From contig JAIELC010000024.1 of NCBI GenBank assembly GCA_019753375.1, positions 1-64,000 of the forward strand: 64,000 nt of DNA. Reading direction: 5' to 3'. This document shows positions 16,923 through 25,567 of the stretch, piece by piece; position 1 is the stretch's first letter, and the number at the start of each line of letters is the position of its first letter. The notes below the pieces were generated by a model. That model did not search any database. It was not told the DNA's origin and saw nothing but the letters and a program-made list of their open reading frames with translations. This DNA is from Sphingomonas sp. Lineage in GTDB: Bacteria; Pseudomonadota; Alphaproteobacteria; Sphingomonadales; Sphingomonadaceae. The position numbers and the translations under genes are program-made.

Positions 16923-19328
16923 ATGGCCAGCCTTCCGACCCCGTCCGCACCCTATCTCTCGCCGATCCGCGGCGCGGCGGTGATTGCCATTGGCTGCGGA
17001 CTGGCCGCCGGGCTGATTATCATCGGATTGATCGGCAATGTCGCGATTGCAGCTGCTTTTTTGGCCAGCGCCCTGGTCATTACGGGCGGATTGATTGCGT
17101 TTCGGCGCTTGTTTCCGCCCAATATTACCGCTGAGCCGATGGTCGATTGGTCGGTCGCGCGCGCGCTTGCCGGGGCCAGCAACGATGCTGTTGCGGTAAC
17201 GGACAGGGCCGGGCGACTGGTCTGCGCCAATGATCGCTACGAGACGTTGTTTGGCGGTTTTCCAACCCCGCCGAACTTGCCAGTGGACGAATCGACGACG
17301 GCCAAGCTGGCGGTTGCAGGGCGGTCGGCATGGCGCGACGGCATCGGCACGCTGGCCAGATTCAACGCGCGGGGGACAACCGTCGCGGCGATGGTCGAGC
17401 GCGCCGGGGACGACGAGGACATATTGGTCTGGCGCTTCTGCAGCGCAGAGGGGCTTGATCTCGCCACGACTGCCCAGTCACTGATTACCGGGGCGACCGG
17501 CGACCGGATGGCTACCGCGGGCATCATGCTGACGCTGATCGCCTCTGATGGCAGGATTCAGGCCGCCAATCGCGTGTTTCGCCTGCGGGCCTGCGGTAAT
17601 GAAGAGGCGGATTTGTCCGGCCGCGATTTCGCGCGCTTTCTGATCACCGATGGCGGCGGCCAGGTTCATTTTGAGCGCGAGGGGCCAGAGGGCACACCGC
17701 TGCGCGTGCTGCAGGTTCCATTTCTCGACGGTGAGGAGGCGCCGATGCTCATCGCGCTGCTCGACGACGAGGCAAGCATGGCGCCAGCCATTGGCGGCAA
17801 TGCGGCAAGCCATGTCAGCAGCCTGGTGTCGTTGATGCCGTTCAGCATGGCCTTGATCGACCGCGAAGGCCGGTTCCTGCAAATGAACGATGCTTTCGTC
17901 CGGGCGGCGGAGATCGATTTGGCGGCGCCACCGCTTTATCCGGGTGATCTGGTGGTGCGTGAGGACAAGGCTGCCGTCGCCGATGCCGTACGCCGCTTTG
18001 CCGGCGGCGCGACCCATTCGGGCGATATGGCGGTTCGGCTGGCGTCGCGCCCGGATGAACCGGTCGCGCTGTCGATTGCGGGCGCGCGGGGGCTGGGCGA
18101 TGCGGCGGTGCTGCTCAGCCTGAAGGATAATGGCGAGGAAACCCGGCTGAAGCGCGAAGTGGCGCAGGCAACCAAGATGCAGGCAGTTGGCCAGCTCGCC
18201 GGCGGCGTGGCGCATGATTTCAACAATATTTTGACAGCGATCATCGGGCATTGCGACCTGATGCTGATGCGGCATTCGCCGGGCGACAGCGACTATGACG
18301 ACATTCAGCAGATCAAGGCGAATTCCAATCGCGCGGCCAGCCTGACCCGTCAATTGCTGGCCTTTTCGCGCCAGCAGACATTGCGGCCGCAGATCTTGCA
18401 ATTGCCCGATATCATTTCGGAAGTGTCCAACCTGCTCAAGCGGCTTTTGGGCGAAACGGTGACGCTGACCGTGCAGCATGGCCGCGGGCTGGGCCCGGTG
18501 CGCGCCGATCCCGGCCAGCTGGAACAAGTGGTGATGAACCTCGCGGTCAATGCGCGCGATGCGATGGTCGCCAAGAGCGAGCATGGCGGCGGCACCCTGA
18601 CCATCCAGACCATTGCCGTATCGGCGGCGGATGTCCGCAAGATGGGGACCGACCTGTTACCGGTGGCTGACTATACCGCGCTGAAGATTTCCGACACGGG
18701 TGTCGGCATTCCGCCCGACGTCCTGCCCAAGATTTTTGAACCCTTTTTTACAACAAAGGAAGTCGGCAAGGGCACCGGCCTTGGGCTGTCGACGGTCTAT
18801 GGTATCGTCAAGCAATCGGGCGGTTACATCTTTTCGGATTCCAAAGTCGGGCACGGCACGGTCTTTACCATTTACTTGCCGGTCTATAGCGCCCCGGCAT
18901 CCGCCGGAACGGCACCGAAGCAGCGCGCCCTGCCACCCAAGGTTCGGCAAGGGGAATTATGGGGTTCGGGCACGATCCTGCTGGTGGAGGATGAAGACAT
19001 GGTGCGCGCCGTCGCCGAACGCGCGCTGACCCGGCAGGGCTATACCGTGATTACTGCCGAAAATGGCGAAGTGGCGCTGGATCTGCTTGAACAGCATGCG
19101 CGTCCTGACTTGCTGATTTCCGACGTCGTCATGCCCTCAATGGACGGACCAACCATGGTAAGGCGCGCGCGCGAACGCTATCCTGACCTGCCGATCCTGT
19201 TCATGTCGGGCTATGCCGAAGAACAATTGCGCAAGTCGATTGATCTTGATCAGGTGTCGTTTCTGGCAAAGCCGTTTTCGGTCCAGCAACTGGCAGAGGC
19301 GGCGCGCATCGCCCTTGCAACCAAATGA
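16923..19328 (+). CDS. cckA: Hybrid sensor histidine kinase CckA (cell-cycle phosphorelay)
   Basis: The protein has 801 residues. Two N-terminal membrane helices (about 17-61) are followed by PAS-type sensor regions (about 80-400), a HisKA domain with the phospho-acceptor His431 in [19 protein letters not shown], an ATPase domain ([32 protein letters not shown]) and a C-terminal receiver domain with Asp734 in [13 protein letters not shown]. This is the full CckA layout. In Caulobacter CckA passes phosphate through ChpT to CtrA and switches to phosphatase under DivL/DivK and cyclic-di-GMP control; a DivL-type gene is in this window. All catalytic residues are present. Confidence 0.93.
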   Translation: MASLPTPSAPYLSPIRGAAVIAIGCGLAAGLIIIGLIGNVAIAAAFLASALVITGGLIAFRRLFPPNITAEPMVDWSVARALAGASNDAVAVTDRAGRLVCANDRYETLFGGFPTPPNLPVDESTTAKLAVAGRSAWRDGIGTLARFNARGTTVAAMVERAGDDEDILVWRFCSAEGLDLATTAQSLITGATGDRMATAGIMLTLIASDGRIQAANRVFRLRACGNEEADLSGRDFARFLITDGGGQVHFEREGPEGTPLRVLQVPFLDGEEAPMLIALLDDEASMAPAIGGNAASHVSSLVSLMPFSMALIDREGRFLQMNDAFVRAAEIDLAAPPLYPGDLVVREDKAAVADAVRRFAGGATHSGDMAVRLASRPDEPVALSIAGARGLGDAAVLLSLKDNGEETRLKREVAQATKMQAVGQLAGGVAHDFNNILTAIIGHCDLMLMRHSPGDSDYDDIQQIKANSNRAASLTRQLLAFSRQQTLRPQILQLPDIISEVSNLLKRLLGETVTLTVQHGRGLGPVRADPGQLEQVVMNLAVNARDAMVAKSEHGGGTLTIQTIAVSAADVRKMGTDLLPVADYTALKISDTGVGIPPDVLPKIFEPFFTTKEVGKGTGLGLSTVYGIVKQSGGYIFSDSKVGHGTVFTIYLPVYSAPASAGTAPKQRALPPKVRQGELWGSGTILLVEDEDMVRAVAERALTRQGYTVITAENGEVALDLLEQHARPDLLISDVVMPSMDGPTMVRRARERYPDLPILFMSGYAEEQLRKSIDLDQVSFLAKPFSVQQLAEAARIALATK

Positions 19329-19371
19329 CGGCACGCTGCGTTGACTTGGGTCAGGCTCTGCAAGATGGGAA

Positions 19372-19746
19372 ATGTCGATAGTGGTCGCGCCGCAGCGAAT
19401 TCTGATTGTCGAAGACGAACCACTGATTGCGATGATGCTGGAGGATTTTATCGAAATCCTCGGCAAGCAAGTCGCGGGTTCGGCTGATTGCGTGGTCGAC
19501 GCGCTCGATCTGCTGAACAAGGTGGATGTCCACGCGGCGATACTCGACGTTAATCTGCGCGGCGGCGAAAAAAGTTGGGCGATCGCCGACGCCCTGGCAG
19601 ATCGCGGCATCCCTTTTATCTTTGCCAGCGGCGGCACTGAAGAATCGATCGACCAGCGCTATCGTGGCCGATCGGTGCTGATGAAGCCGTTTACGATGGA
19701 TGCCGTTTCTCGCGCGCTCGACGACCTGGCAACGGCGCGCGCCTGA
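19372..19746 (+). CDS. Single-domain response regulator
   Basis: The protein has 124 residues, one receiver domain and no output domain. The acidic pocket is in ILIVEDEPLIA, the phospho-acceptor is Asp59 in AAILDVNLRGGEK, the switch residue follows in IFASG and the conserved Lys is in LMKPFTM. It begins 43 bases after cckA on the same strand. A stand-alone receiver could act as a phosphate sink or as an adaptor. It is not the phosphotransferase ChpT and lacks the DivK signature as far as I can judge. Partnership with CckA is suggested only by position. Confidence 0.85.
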   Translation: MSIVVAPQRILIVEDEPLIAMMLEDFIEILGKQVAGSADCVVDALDLLNKVDVHAAILDVNLRGGEKSWAIADALADRGIPFIFASGGTEESIDQRYRGRSVLMKPFTMDAVSRALDDLATARA

Positions 19747-19765
19747 TGGCGCCATATCATTTTAG

Positions 19766-20284
19766 TCAGGCGGTGCGTTCGGGTACGGCGGCAGCATCGG
19801 CGGCGATTGCCGTATCGGGGGCTACCGCTTCCCACGGAAAGATGAACCAGTCCTTGGTCACCGCGCGATCGATGGTTTGTGCGCGGTAATCAACGCGCTC
19901 GCTCGAACGGATATTATCCAGCAACGTCGCAAACCGCAGATTTGTCGCATCTGCGCCGTGCTCTGCCAGGATTGATTTGATCCGGCCGATCGTGCCGCCC
20001 GTGTCGTTGATATCGTCCACCAGCAGCAACCGCTCCCCCGCCCGCGTGCGTTCCGCCAGGCGGCTAAGCGGCGCGCGGGCAAAATCGTCGACCTGCGATG
20101 AGTAATCGACCGACAGCGTCGGCAGGCCGGATGCGTGGCTTAGAAATACCGCAGGCACCAGACCACCGCGCCCGATGCCGATCAGAAAATCCGGCTGCCA
20201 GCTGGTGTCGGCGAGCAGCTGAGCCGCCAGAGTCTTAACCGCCGCGACAAAGTCGTGATGCGGAATGGGTGTATAGACGGGCAT
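19766..20284 (-). CDS. Purine-type phosphoribosyltransferase
   Basis: The start is placed at the ATG 20282-20284, which shares one base with the stop of the upstream gene (TGATG); 172 residues. The type-I phosphoribosyltransferase fold is marked by the PRPP-binding loop LLLVDDINDTGGTI (about 98-111) and by FLIGIGRGGLVPAVFLSH. It resembles the xanthine/guanine/hypoxanthine group (Gpt-like) more than orotate or uracil enzymes. The product is probably IMP, GMP or XMP from the free base and PRPP. Coupling to an adenine-deaminase-type gene suggests that the base used here is hypoxanthine; this is inference. Confidence 0.8.
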   Translation of the reverse strand: MPVYTPIPHHDFVAAVKTLAAQLLADTSWQPDFLIGIGRGGLVPAVFLSHASGLPTLSVDYSSQVDDFARAPLSRLAERTRAGERLLLVDDINDTGGTIGRIKSILAEHGADATNLRFATLLDNIRSSERVDYRAQTIDRAVTKDWFIFPWEAVAPDTAIAADAAAVPERTA

Positions 20285-21306
20285 CAGGCGACTCCCTCTG
20301 CGCGGCAAAAGTCGTCTAGCCGGCGCAGATGCGCGGCAATAGACGCGTCATCCAGAAATGATCCAAGAAAACTGTTGCGGGCAAGCGTTGCCAAATCGAC
20401 TTTACTCAGCCCGCGCCCCTGTGCCGCAGCTTTGTAATTGGCCGCGATATAGCCGCCAAAATAGGCGGGATCGTCTGAATTGATCGTCGCCCGCAATCCG
20501 GCGCGCAGCATCCTATCAATCGGGTGCGCTGTCATATCACTTACCACGCAGAGCTTGAGGTTCGACAGCGGACACACCGTCAGTGTCATGGCGCTACGCG
20601 CGAGGCGCGCGGTCAGCACCGGGTCTTCCAATGCGCGATTGCCATGGTCGAGCCGATCGATCTGCAGCACGTCCAGCGCCTGCCAGACATAATCCGGCGG
20701 TCCTTCTTCCCCGGCATGGGCAACGCGCTTCAATCCCAGGGCGCCCGCGGCGGCAAACACCCGCGCAAATTTTTCAGGAGGATGGCCGACCTCGGAAGAA
20801 TCCAGTCCGACGCCGGCGATCTGATCAAGCCAAGGTGTCGCCGACTTCAGCGTCGCGAAGGCGGCGCTTTCATCCAGATGGCGCAAAAAACACATGATCA
20901 GCTTTGCGGTCAGCCCATGCCTTGCCTTCGCATCCGCCATAGCCGCCAGCAATCCTTTGATCACCGTTTCAAATGCAATGCCGCGATCGGTATGCGTCTG
21001 CGGGTCGAAAAATATCTCGGCGTGGACGACGCCATCGGCAGCGGCACGATCGAAATAGGCCATTGCCAGATCGTAAAAGTCTTTTTCTTCGCGCAGGACA
21101 TCGGCACCGGCGTAATAGATATCCAGAAAATCCTGCAGCCTTGAAAAATTATACGCGGCGCGGACGTCGTCGACCGTCGCGAAGGGCAGCGTTATGCCGT
21201 TGCGGGCCGCCAGCGCGACCATCAGTTCAGGTTCAAGGCTGCCCTCGATGTGCAGGTGGAGCTCGGCTTTGGGCAGGCCGGTTATAAATCGGTCGATATC
21301 GGTCAT
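20284..21306 (-). CDS. Adenine deaminase (adenosine-deaminase superfamily, Aah1/PA0148 type)
   Basis: The protein has 340 residues. Zinc and substrate motifs of the A_deaminase family are present: ELHLHIEGS (His17, His19), FFDPQTHTDRG, GLDSSEVGHPPEKFARVF, HAGEEGPPDYVWQALD, DRLDHGNRALED, TVCPLSNLKLC and the catalytic NSDDPAYFGG. The forms GLDSSEVGHPP and HAGEEGPP with a TVCPLSN loop match enzymes shown to act on free adenine (fungal Aah1, Pseudomonas PA0148) rather than on adenosine, so adenine to hypoxanthine is the likelier reaction. Automated pipelines will often call it adenosine deaminase. It is divergent from recA. Confidence 0.85.
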   Translation of the reverse strand: MTDIDRFITGLPKAELHLHIEGSLEPELMVALAARNGITLPFATVDDVRAAYNFSRLQDFLDIYYAGADVLREEKDFYDLAMAYFDRAAADGVVHAEIFFDPQTHTDRGIAFETVIKGLLAAMADAKARHGLTAKLIMCFLRHLDESAAFATLKSATPWLDQIAGVGLDSSEVGHPPEKFARVFAAAGALGLKRVAHAGEEGPPDYVWQALDVLQIDRLDHGNRALEDPVLTARLARSAMTLTVCPLSNLKLCVVSDMTAHPIDRMLRAGLRATINSDDPAYFGGYIAANYKAAAQGRGLSKVDLATLARNSFLGSFLDDASIAAHLRRLDDFCRAEGVA

Positions 21307-21386
21307 GCCCTCCTTGTCGCCGACGTCGGGCTATCGGGCAAGCTTGGTTCGATTCGTCTTGCCCTTCTGCCCCCGAATAAAATTCT

Positions 21387-21401
21387 GTTCCACTCTTGTT
21401 C
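21387..21401 (+). promoter_or_regulatory. LexA operator (SOS box) of recA
   Basis: GTTC-CACTCTT-GTTC is a perfect match to the alphaproteobacterial LexA site GTTC-N7-GTTC. It lies 78 bases upstream of the recA ATG. The second half-site overlaps a possible -35 (TTGTTC, 21396-21401), so LexA would block polymerase directly. A further GAAC follows at 21407-21410. Confidence 0.88.
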
Positions 21402-21424
21402 CAATAGAACATTTCCGGTACGAA
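21396..21424 (+). promoter_or_regulatory. Candidate recA promoter
   Basis: TTGTTC and TACGAA (21419-21424) are separated by 17 bases and would place the transcript start about 50 bases before the recA ATG. The match is moderate, but the overlap with the SOS box supports it. Confidence 0.4.
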
Positions 21425-21478
21425 GCGATCCAACGCATTGAACCTGACCCTTGAACAGTCTAGCGACGGGAGCTTCCA

Positions 21479-22576
21479 ATGGCCGCACAATTGAAGGTAA
21501 TCGATCCCAACATGGCAGCATCAAATGACAAGGCGGCAACCGACCGTCAAAAGGCCCTTGAGGCAGCACTGGCGCAAATCGATCGTGCTTTCGGCAAGGG
21601 ATCAGCCATGCGGCTTGGATCCAAGGAAGCGATGCAGGTCGAATCGATTTCAACCGGGTCGCTTGGACTTGATATCGCGCTTGGCGTCGGTGGTCTGCCG
21701 CGGGGGCGCGTGATCGAAATTTACGGGCCGGAAAGCTCGGGCAAGACAACGCTGGCACTGCATGTCATTGCCGAAGCGCAGAAAAATGGTGGAACGGCGG
21801 CATTTGTCGACGCCGAACATGCCCTTGATCCGGTCTATGCCAAAAAGCTGGGCGTCAACATTGACGAGCTGATTGTGTCGCAGCCGGATACCGGCGAGCA
21901 AGCGCTGGAAATCACCGATACGCTGGTGCGGTCTAACGCGATTGATGTTCTGGTGGTCGACTCGGTCGCGGCCTTGGTCCCGCGTGCCGAAATTGAAGGT
22001 GAAATGGGCGACAGCCATGTCGGCTTGCAGGCGCGATTGATGTCGCAGTCGTTGCGCAAACTGACCGGATCGATCAGCCGCTCGCGCTGTATGGTGATTT
22101 TTATCAACCAGCTGCGGATGAAGATTGGCGTGATGTACGGCAATCCTGAAACCACCACGGGCGGCAACGCGCTGAAATTCTACGCGTCGGTCCGCCTCGA
22201 TATTCGTCGCACCGGGCAGATCAAGGATCGCGAGGACATTGTCGGCAACACCACGCGCGTCAAGGTCGTCAAGAACAAGGTCGCACCGCCGTTCAAGCAG
22301 GTTGAGTTCGACATCATGTATGGTCAGGGCATTTCCAAGATCGGTGAAGTGCTCGATCTGGGCGTCAAGGCTGGCCTTGTCGAAAAATCGGGCGCGTGGT
22401 TTTCCTATGACAGCGTCCGGATTGGCCAAGGTCGCGAAAATGCCAAGACCTATCTGACCGACAATCCGGAAATGGCCAATCGGCTCGAAGCGGCAATCCG
22501 CAGTCGGGTTGATAAGGTTGCCGAGGAAATGATGGTGGGTCCCGATGGCGATGATGCCGGCGACGACCAGGAATAA
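21479..22576 (+). CDS. recA: Recombinase RecA
   Basis: The protein has 365 residues. Walker [10 protein letters not shown] lies at 83-91, the Walker B region is [22 protein letters not shown], loop 2 holds [35 protein letters not shown], and the acidic C-terminal tail ([10 protein letters not shown]) limits DNA access. RecA forms the filament on single-stranded DNA for recombination and triggers LexA self-cleavage. The gene stands alone, with an SOS box in front and a strong terminator behind. Its loading partner in this lineage is AddAB, encoded at the right end of the window. Confidence 0.98.
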   Translation: MAAQLKVIDPNMAASNDKAATDRQKALEAALAQIDRAFGKGSAMRLGSKEAMQVESISTGSLGLDIALGVGGLPRGRVIEIYGPESSGKTTLALHVIAEAQKNGGTAAFVDAEHALDPVYAKKLGVNIDELIVSQPDTGEQALEITDTLVRSNAIDVLVVDSVAALVPRAEIEGEMGDSHVGLQARLMSQSLRKLTGSISRSRCMVIFINQLRMKIGVMYGNPETTTGGNALKFYASVRLDIRRTGQIKDREDIVGNTTRVKVVKNKVAPPFKQVEFDIMYGQGISKIGEVLDLGVKAGLVEKSGAWFSYDSVRIGQGRENAKTYLTDNPEMANRLEAAIRSRVDKVAEEMMVGPDGDDAGDDQE

Positions 22577-22617
22577 TGATCGATCTTTTTCGCGGCGTTC
22601 TCCCCGTCGCAAGCTTG

Positions 22618-22653
22618 GAAAGGCCCGCCTCGCTTGGCGGGCCTTTCATTTTT
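22618..22653 (+). terminator. Rho-independent terminator of recA
   Basis: A perfect 12-base stem, GAAAGGCCCGCC / GGCGGGCCTTTC, closes a six-base loop (TCGCTT) and is followed by ATTTTT, about 40 bases after the recA stop. Confidence 0.9.
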
Positions 22654-22701
22654 GGGCGGCGGCGCTCAACGTGCGTCGCGACGGGATTGGAGGGACGTGC
22701 G

Positions 22702-23532
22702 ATGGCGGCGGCAATGGACTGGACCGGGCCAGTAGGGTCGATCTGGGCGCAGGAATGGGCAAGGACCGACCGCAGTTTTGCTGATCTGTCGCGCTATCTT
22801 GATGCGGCTGTCCTCGATCAGCTTCCAGATCATGCCCGGCGAGCGGTTGATATTGGCGCAGGGGCGGGGGCGACGAGCATTGCGCTGGCCAAGGCGCGGC
22901 CCGATCTGCAGGTCACCGGCCTTGATATCTCACCCGATCTGCTGGCGATCGCCCGTGCACGCGGGGCCAGGCTTGCCAATTTGTCGTTCATCACCGGTGC
23001 CGCCGAGCAATCCGCCGCGCAGCTTGCGCCGATTGATCTGTTTGTCTCTCGCCACGGTGTGATGTTCTTTGCCGATCCGGTGGCGGCATTTTCGGCGCTT
23101 CGTGCGACCGCCGCACCCGGTGCCCGCTTGGTGTTCAGCTGTTTTCGGACAATGAACGACAATCCCTGGGCAACGGCGTTGATAGCCGCGATCGGCGATT
23201 CGCCGCCATCCCCCAGCGGCTATGTCCCCGGTCCCTTCGCTTTTGCTGAGACGGCGTTCGTGGCCGATATCCTGACGCAAGCCGGATGGACCAGCATGCT
23301 GCCGACGGCGGTTGACTATCGATATCGGGCGGGAGAGGGCGATGACCCGGTTGCCGATGCGCTCTCGTTCTTCAAGCGGATTGGCCCGACATCGCGGCTG
23401 TTGTTCGAGGCCGATGACGCTGCCCGGCCGGCCATGCTTGAACGATTGCGAGCGATCCTGACCGCGCAGCGCGTGGGCAATGCAGTCGACTTTCCGGCAG
23501 CTGCATGGCTATGGTCGGCACACGCCGATTGA
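22702..23532 (+). CDS. Class I SAM-dependent methyltransferase
   Basis: The start is set at the ATG at 22702, which follows TGGAGGGA and lies after the recA terminator; 276 residues. The SAM-binding motifs are VDIGAGAGATSIALA (motif I), TGLDISPDLLAIARARG (motif II) and DLFVSRHGVMFFADPVAAF. The segment FGWTG-like entry MDWTGPVGSIWAQEWARTDRSF is typical of the UbiE-like small-molecule methyltransferases. The substrate cannot be inferred. It lies 16 bases before a GST gene and may share its transcript. Confidence 0.85.
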   Translation: MAAAMDWTGPVGSIWAQEWARTDRSFADLSRYLDAAVLDQLPDHARRAVDIGAGAGATSIALAKARPDLQVTGLDISPDLLAIARARGARLANLSFITGAAEQSAAQLAPIDLFVSRHGVMFFADPVAAFSALRATAAPGARLVFSCFRTMNDNPWATALIAAIGDSPPSPSGYVPGPFAFAETAFVADILTQAGWTSMLPTAVDYRYRAGEGDDPVADALSFFKRIGPTSRLLFEADDAARPAMLERLRAILTAQRVGNAVDFPAAAWLWSAHAD

Positions 23533-23548
23533 TCCTGGAGAGCCACGT

Positions 23549-24181
23549 ATGACCATCATTGTCCATCATCTCGAAAATTCGCGCTCACAGCGAATTTTGT
23601 GGCTGCTCGAGGAAGTTGGCCTTCCCTATGAGATCAAGCGCTATGAGCGGAACAAGCAGACAATGCTTGCCCCGCCCGAGCTAAAGGCAGTGCACCCGCT
23701 TGGCAAATCCCCGGTGATCGAGGATCGTGACGATGGCCGCGTGATCGCGGAGACCGGCGCGATCGCCGAATACATCGTGGAAAAAGCCGATGGAAAATTC
23801 GGCCCGCCGGTGCATCGCGATGCGGTGCTCCGCTATCGGCAATTTCTGCATTATGCCGAAGGATCGATGATGCCACCGCTGCTGATGATGCTGGTGCTAG
23901 GGCGCGTGCCGATCTTTGGCAAAAGCGCCATCAAGCGGGTCGCGGCAATGTTCGCCCCGCATCTGGACTATGTCGAAAGCGAACTCGCCAGCCGTCCATG
24001 GTTTGCCGGCGATGACATCAGCGCGGCCGATGTGATGATGAGCTTTCCGCTGGAAGCCGCGCGCCGTCGTGCCAGGCTGGACGCGTCAAGACCAGCAACA
24101 ATTGCTTGGCTCGACAAGATCCACGCGCGGCCCGCCTATCAAACCGCGCTGAAAAAGGGCGGACCCTACGCCTATGCCTGA
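23549..24181 (+). CDS. Glutathione S-transferase family protein
   Basis: The start is the ATG at 23549 behind CTGGAGAG, giving 210 residues. The thioredoxin-like N-terminal domain begins HHLENSRSQRILWLLEEVGLPYE with the Ser/Arg glutathione-binding region and the cis-Pro and Glu-Ser/Thr contact sites (GKSPVIEDRD, VIAETGAIAEYI). The all-helical C-terminal domain contains WFAGDDISAADVMMSFPLE, the usual N-capping motif. Such enzymes conjugate glutathione to electrophiles or act as glutathione-dependent reductases. The specific substrate is unknown. Confidence 0.9.
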   Translation: MTIIVHHLENSRSQRILWLLEEVGLPYEIKRYERNKQTMLAPPELKAVHPLGKSPVIEDRDDGRVIAETGAIAEYIVEKADGKFGPPVHRDAVLRYRQFLHYAEGSMMPPLLMMLVLGRVPIFGKSAIKRVAAMFAPHLDYVESELASRPWFAGDDISAADVMMSFPLEAARRRARLDASRPATIAWLDKIHARPAYQTALKKGGPYAYA

Positions 24182-24207
24182 TGGCCCTATAGCTGATGGC
24201 CCTATCC

Positions 24208-25464
24208 CTAATTGAGGGGCGTCGGCTCGTTCAGGCCGGTTTCCCACTTCGCGATGACCGTTGCGGCAACCGCGTTGCCGATCACGTTGGTGGCTGACCG
24301 CCCCATATCAAGAAAATGATCGATCGCAAGGACCAGCAAAAGCCCCGCTTCGGGCAGCTTGAACTGCGCCAGGGTAGCCGCGATCACGACCAGACTCGCG
24401 CGCGGGACGCCCGCAATCCCCTTGGATGTGATCATCAGCGTCAGCAACATCGCGATCTGGGTTTCGAGCGGCAGGTTGATGCCATAGGCCTGGGCGATGA
24501 ACAGCGACGCAAAGGTCATGTACATCATCGACCCGTCGAGGTTGAACGAATAGCCCAGTGGCAGGACGAAGCTGGCGATGCGGTTCGGAACACCGAACCG
24601 CTCCAGCGCTTCGAGTGTCCTCGGAAACGCGGCCTCTGATGAGGCGGTCGAAAAGGCAAGCAGCATCGGCTCGCGGATATAGCGAATGAGCGTGCCGGTC
24701 CGTGGGCCAATGATCAGAAAACAAATGCCCAGCAACAACACCCACAGCGCACCCAGCCCGATGTAAACGCTGCCCATGAAGTAAGCGAGCTTGCCGATTA
24801 CCCCCGGCCCTTGTTCGATCAGCGTTGCGGCAACCGCCGCGAAGACCGCGAAGGGGGCAAACCGCATGACATAGTCGGTAATCTTCAGCATCACCGCGAC
24901 CAGCCCTTCCGCCGCGCGCACGAGCGGCGCGGCGACGTCGCCAACCGCCGTGATCGCGACGCCGAAAAAGACCGAAAAGATAACGATCTGGAGGATTTCG
25001 TTTTTGGCCATCGCATCGATGATGGAACTTGGAAAAATATGGGTAATGACCTTCGCGACGTCGAAATTGCTCTTGTCGAGGCCGGCATCGCCGGTGGTTG
25101 GCGGCAACGGCAGATTGAGGCCGATCCCGGGCTGGAGCAGGTGAACGAGGATCAGGCCCAGCGTTAACGACATCAGACTGGCGCAGATAAACCAGCCCAG
25201 CGATTTGATGCCGACGCGACCCAGCGCCCCGGTGTCGCCCATATGCGCAATGCCGACAACCAGCGTGGAAAACACCAGCGGTGCGATGATCATCTTGATC
25301 AGACTTAAGAAGATGGTCGTAACAATGCCGAACCAGTGCGCGATGTCCTTGAGCTGCGCGGTAGCCGCTGCACTGCCATCGTCGATCGATGCATTGATCG
25401 CCCAGCCCGTAGCCATGCCGAGCACCAGGCCAATCAGGATAAAAAGTGTCAGCCGCTTGGCCAT
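24208..25464 (-). CDS. Dicarboxylate/amino acid:cation symporter (DctA/GltP family)
   Basis: The start is taken at the ATG 25462-25464 (AKRLTLFILIGLVLGMATGW), removing 77 residues that cross the divergent promoter; 418 residues. It is an inner-membrane transporter with about eight helices and two re-entrant loops. The first loop carries the Ser-rich tip AFSTASSEAAFP, and the second region holds LDGSMMYMTFASLFIAQAYG and the substrate-site helix around GIAGVPRASLVVIAATL. Members import C4-dicarboxylates, glutamate or aspartate with Na+ or H+. The substrate is undecided. Confidence 0.9.
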   Translation of the reverse strand: MAKRLTLFILIGLVLGMATGWAINASIDDGSAAATAQLKDIAHWFGIVTTIFLSLIKMIIAPLVFSTLVVGIAHMGDTGALGRVGIKSLGWFICASLMSLTLGLILVHLLQPGIGLNLPLPPTTGDAGLDKSNFDVAKVITHIFPSSIIDAMAKNEILQIVIFSVFFGVAITAVGDVAAPLVRAAEGLVAVMLKITDYVMRFAPFAVFAAVAATLIEQGPGVIGKLAYFMGSVYIGLGALWVLLLGICFLIIGPRTGTLIRYIREPMLLAFSTASSEAAFPRTLEALERFGVPNRIASFVLPLGYSFNLDGSMMYMTFASLFIAQAYGINLPLETQIAMLLTLMITSKGIAGVPRASLVVIAATLAQFKLPEAGLLLVLAIDHFLDMGRSATNVIGNAVAATVIAKWETGLNEPTPLN

Positions 25465-25567
25465 TAATGCATTCCCGCAATGGTTGAAGGCGTCAAGGAA
25501 GGGGATTGCGGCCGCGCGGTCAAGCGCCCAAACATCTGGGCAGGCACGAAACCGGGGATTACAAACC

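Noticed and set aside
15103-16950. 615-residue antisense ORF over the M13 peptidase gene
   Set aside because: Opposite strand of a clear peptidase gene; composition typical of a shadow frame.
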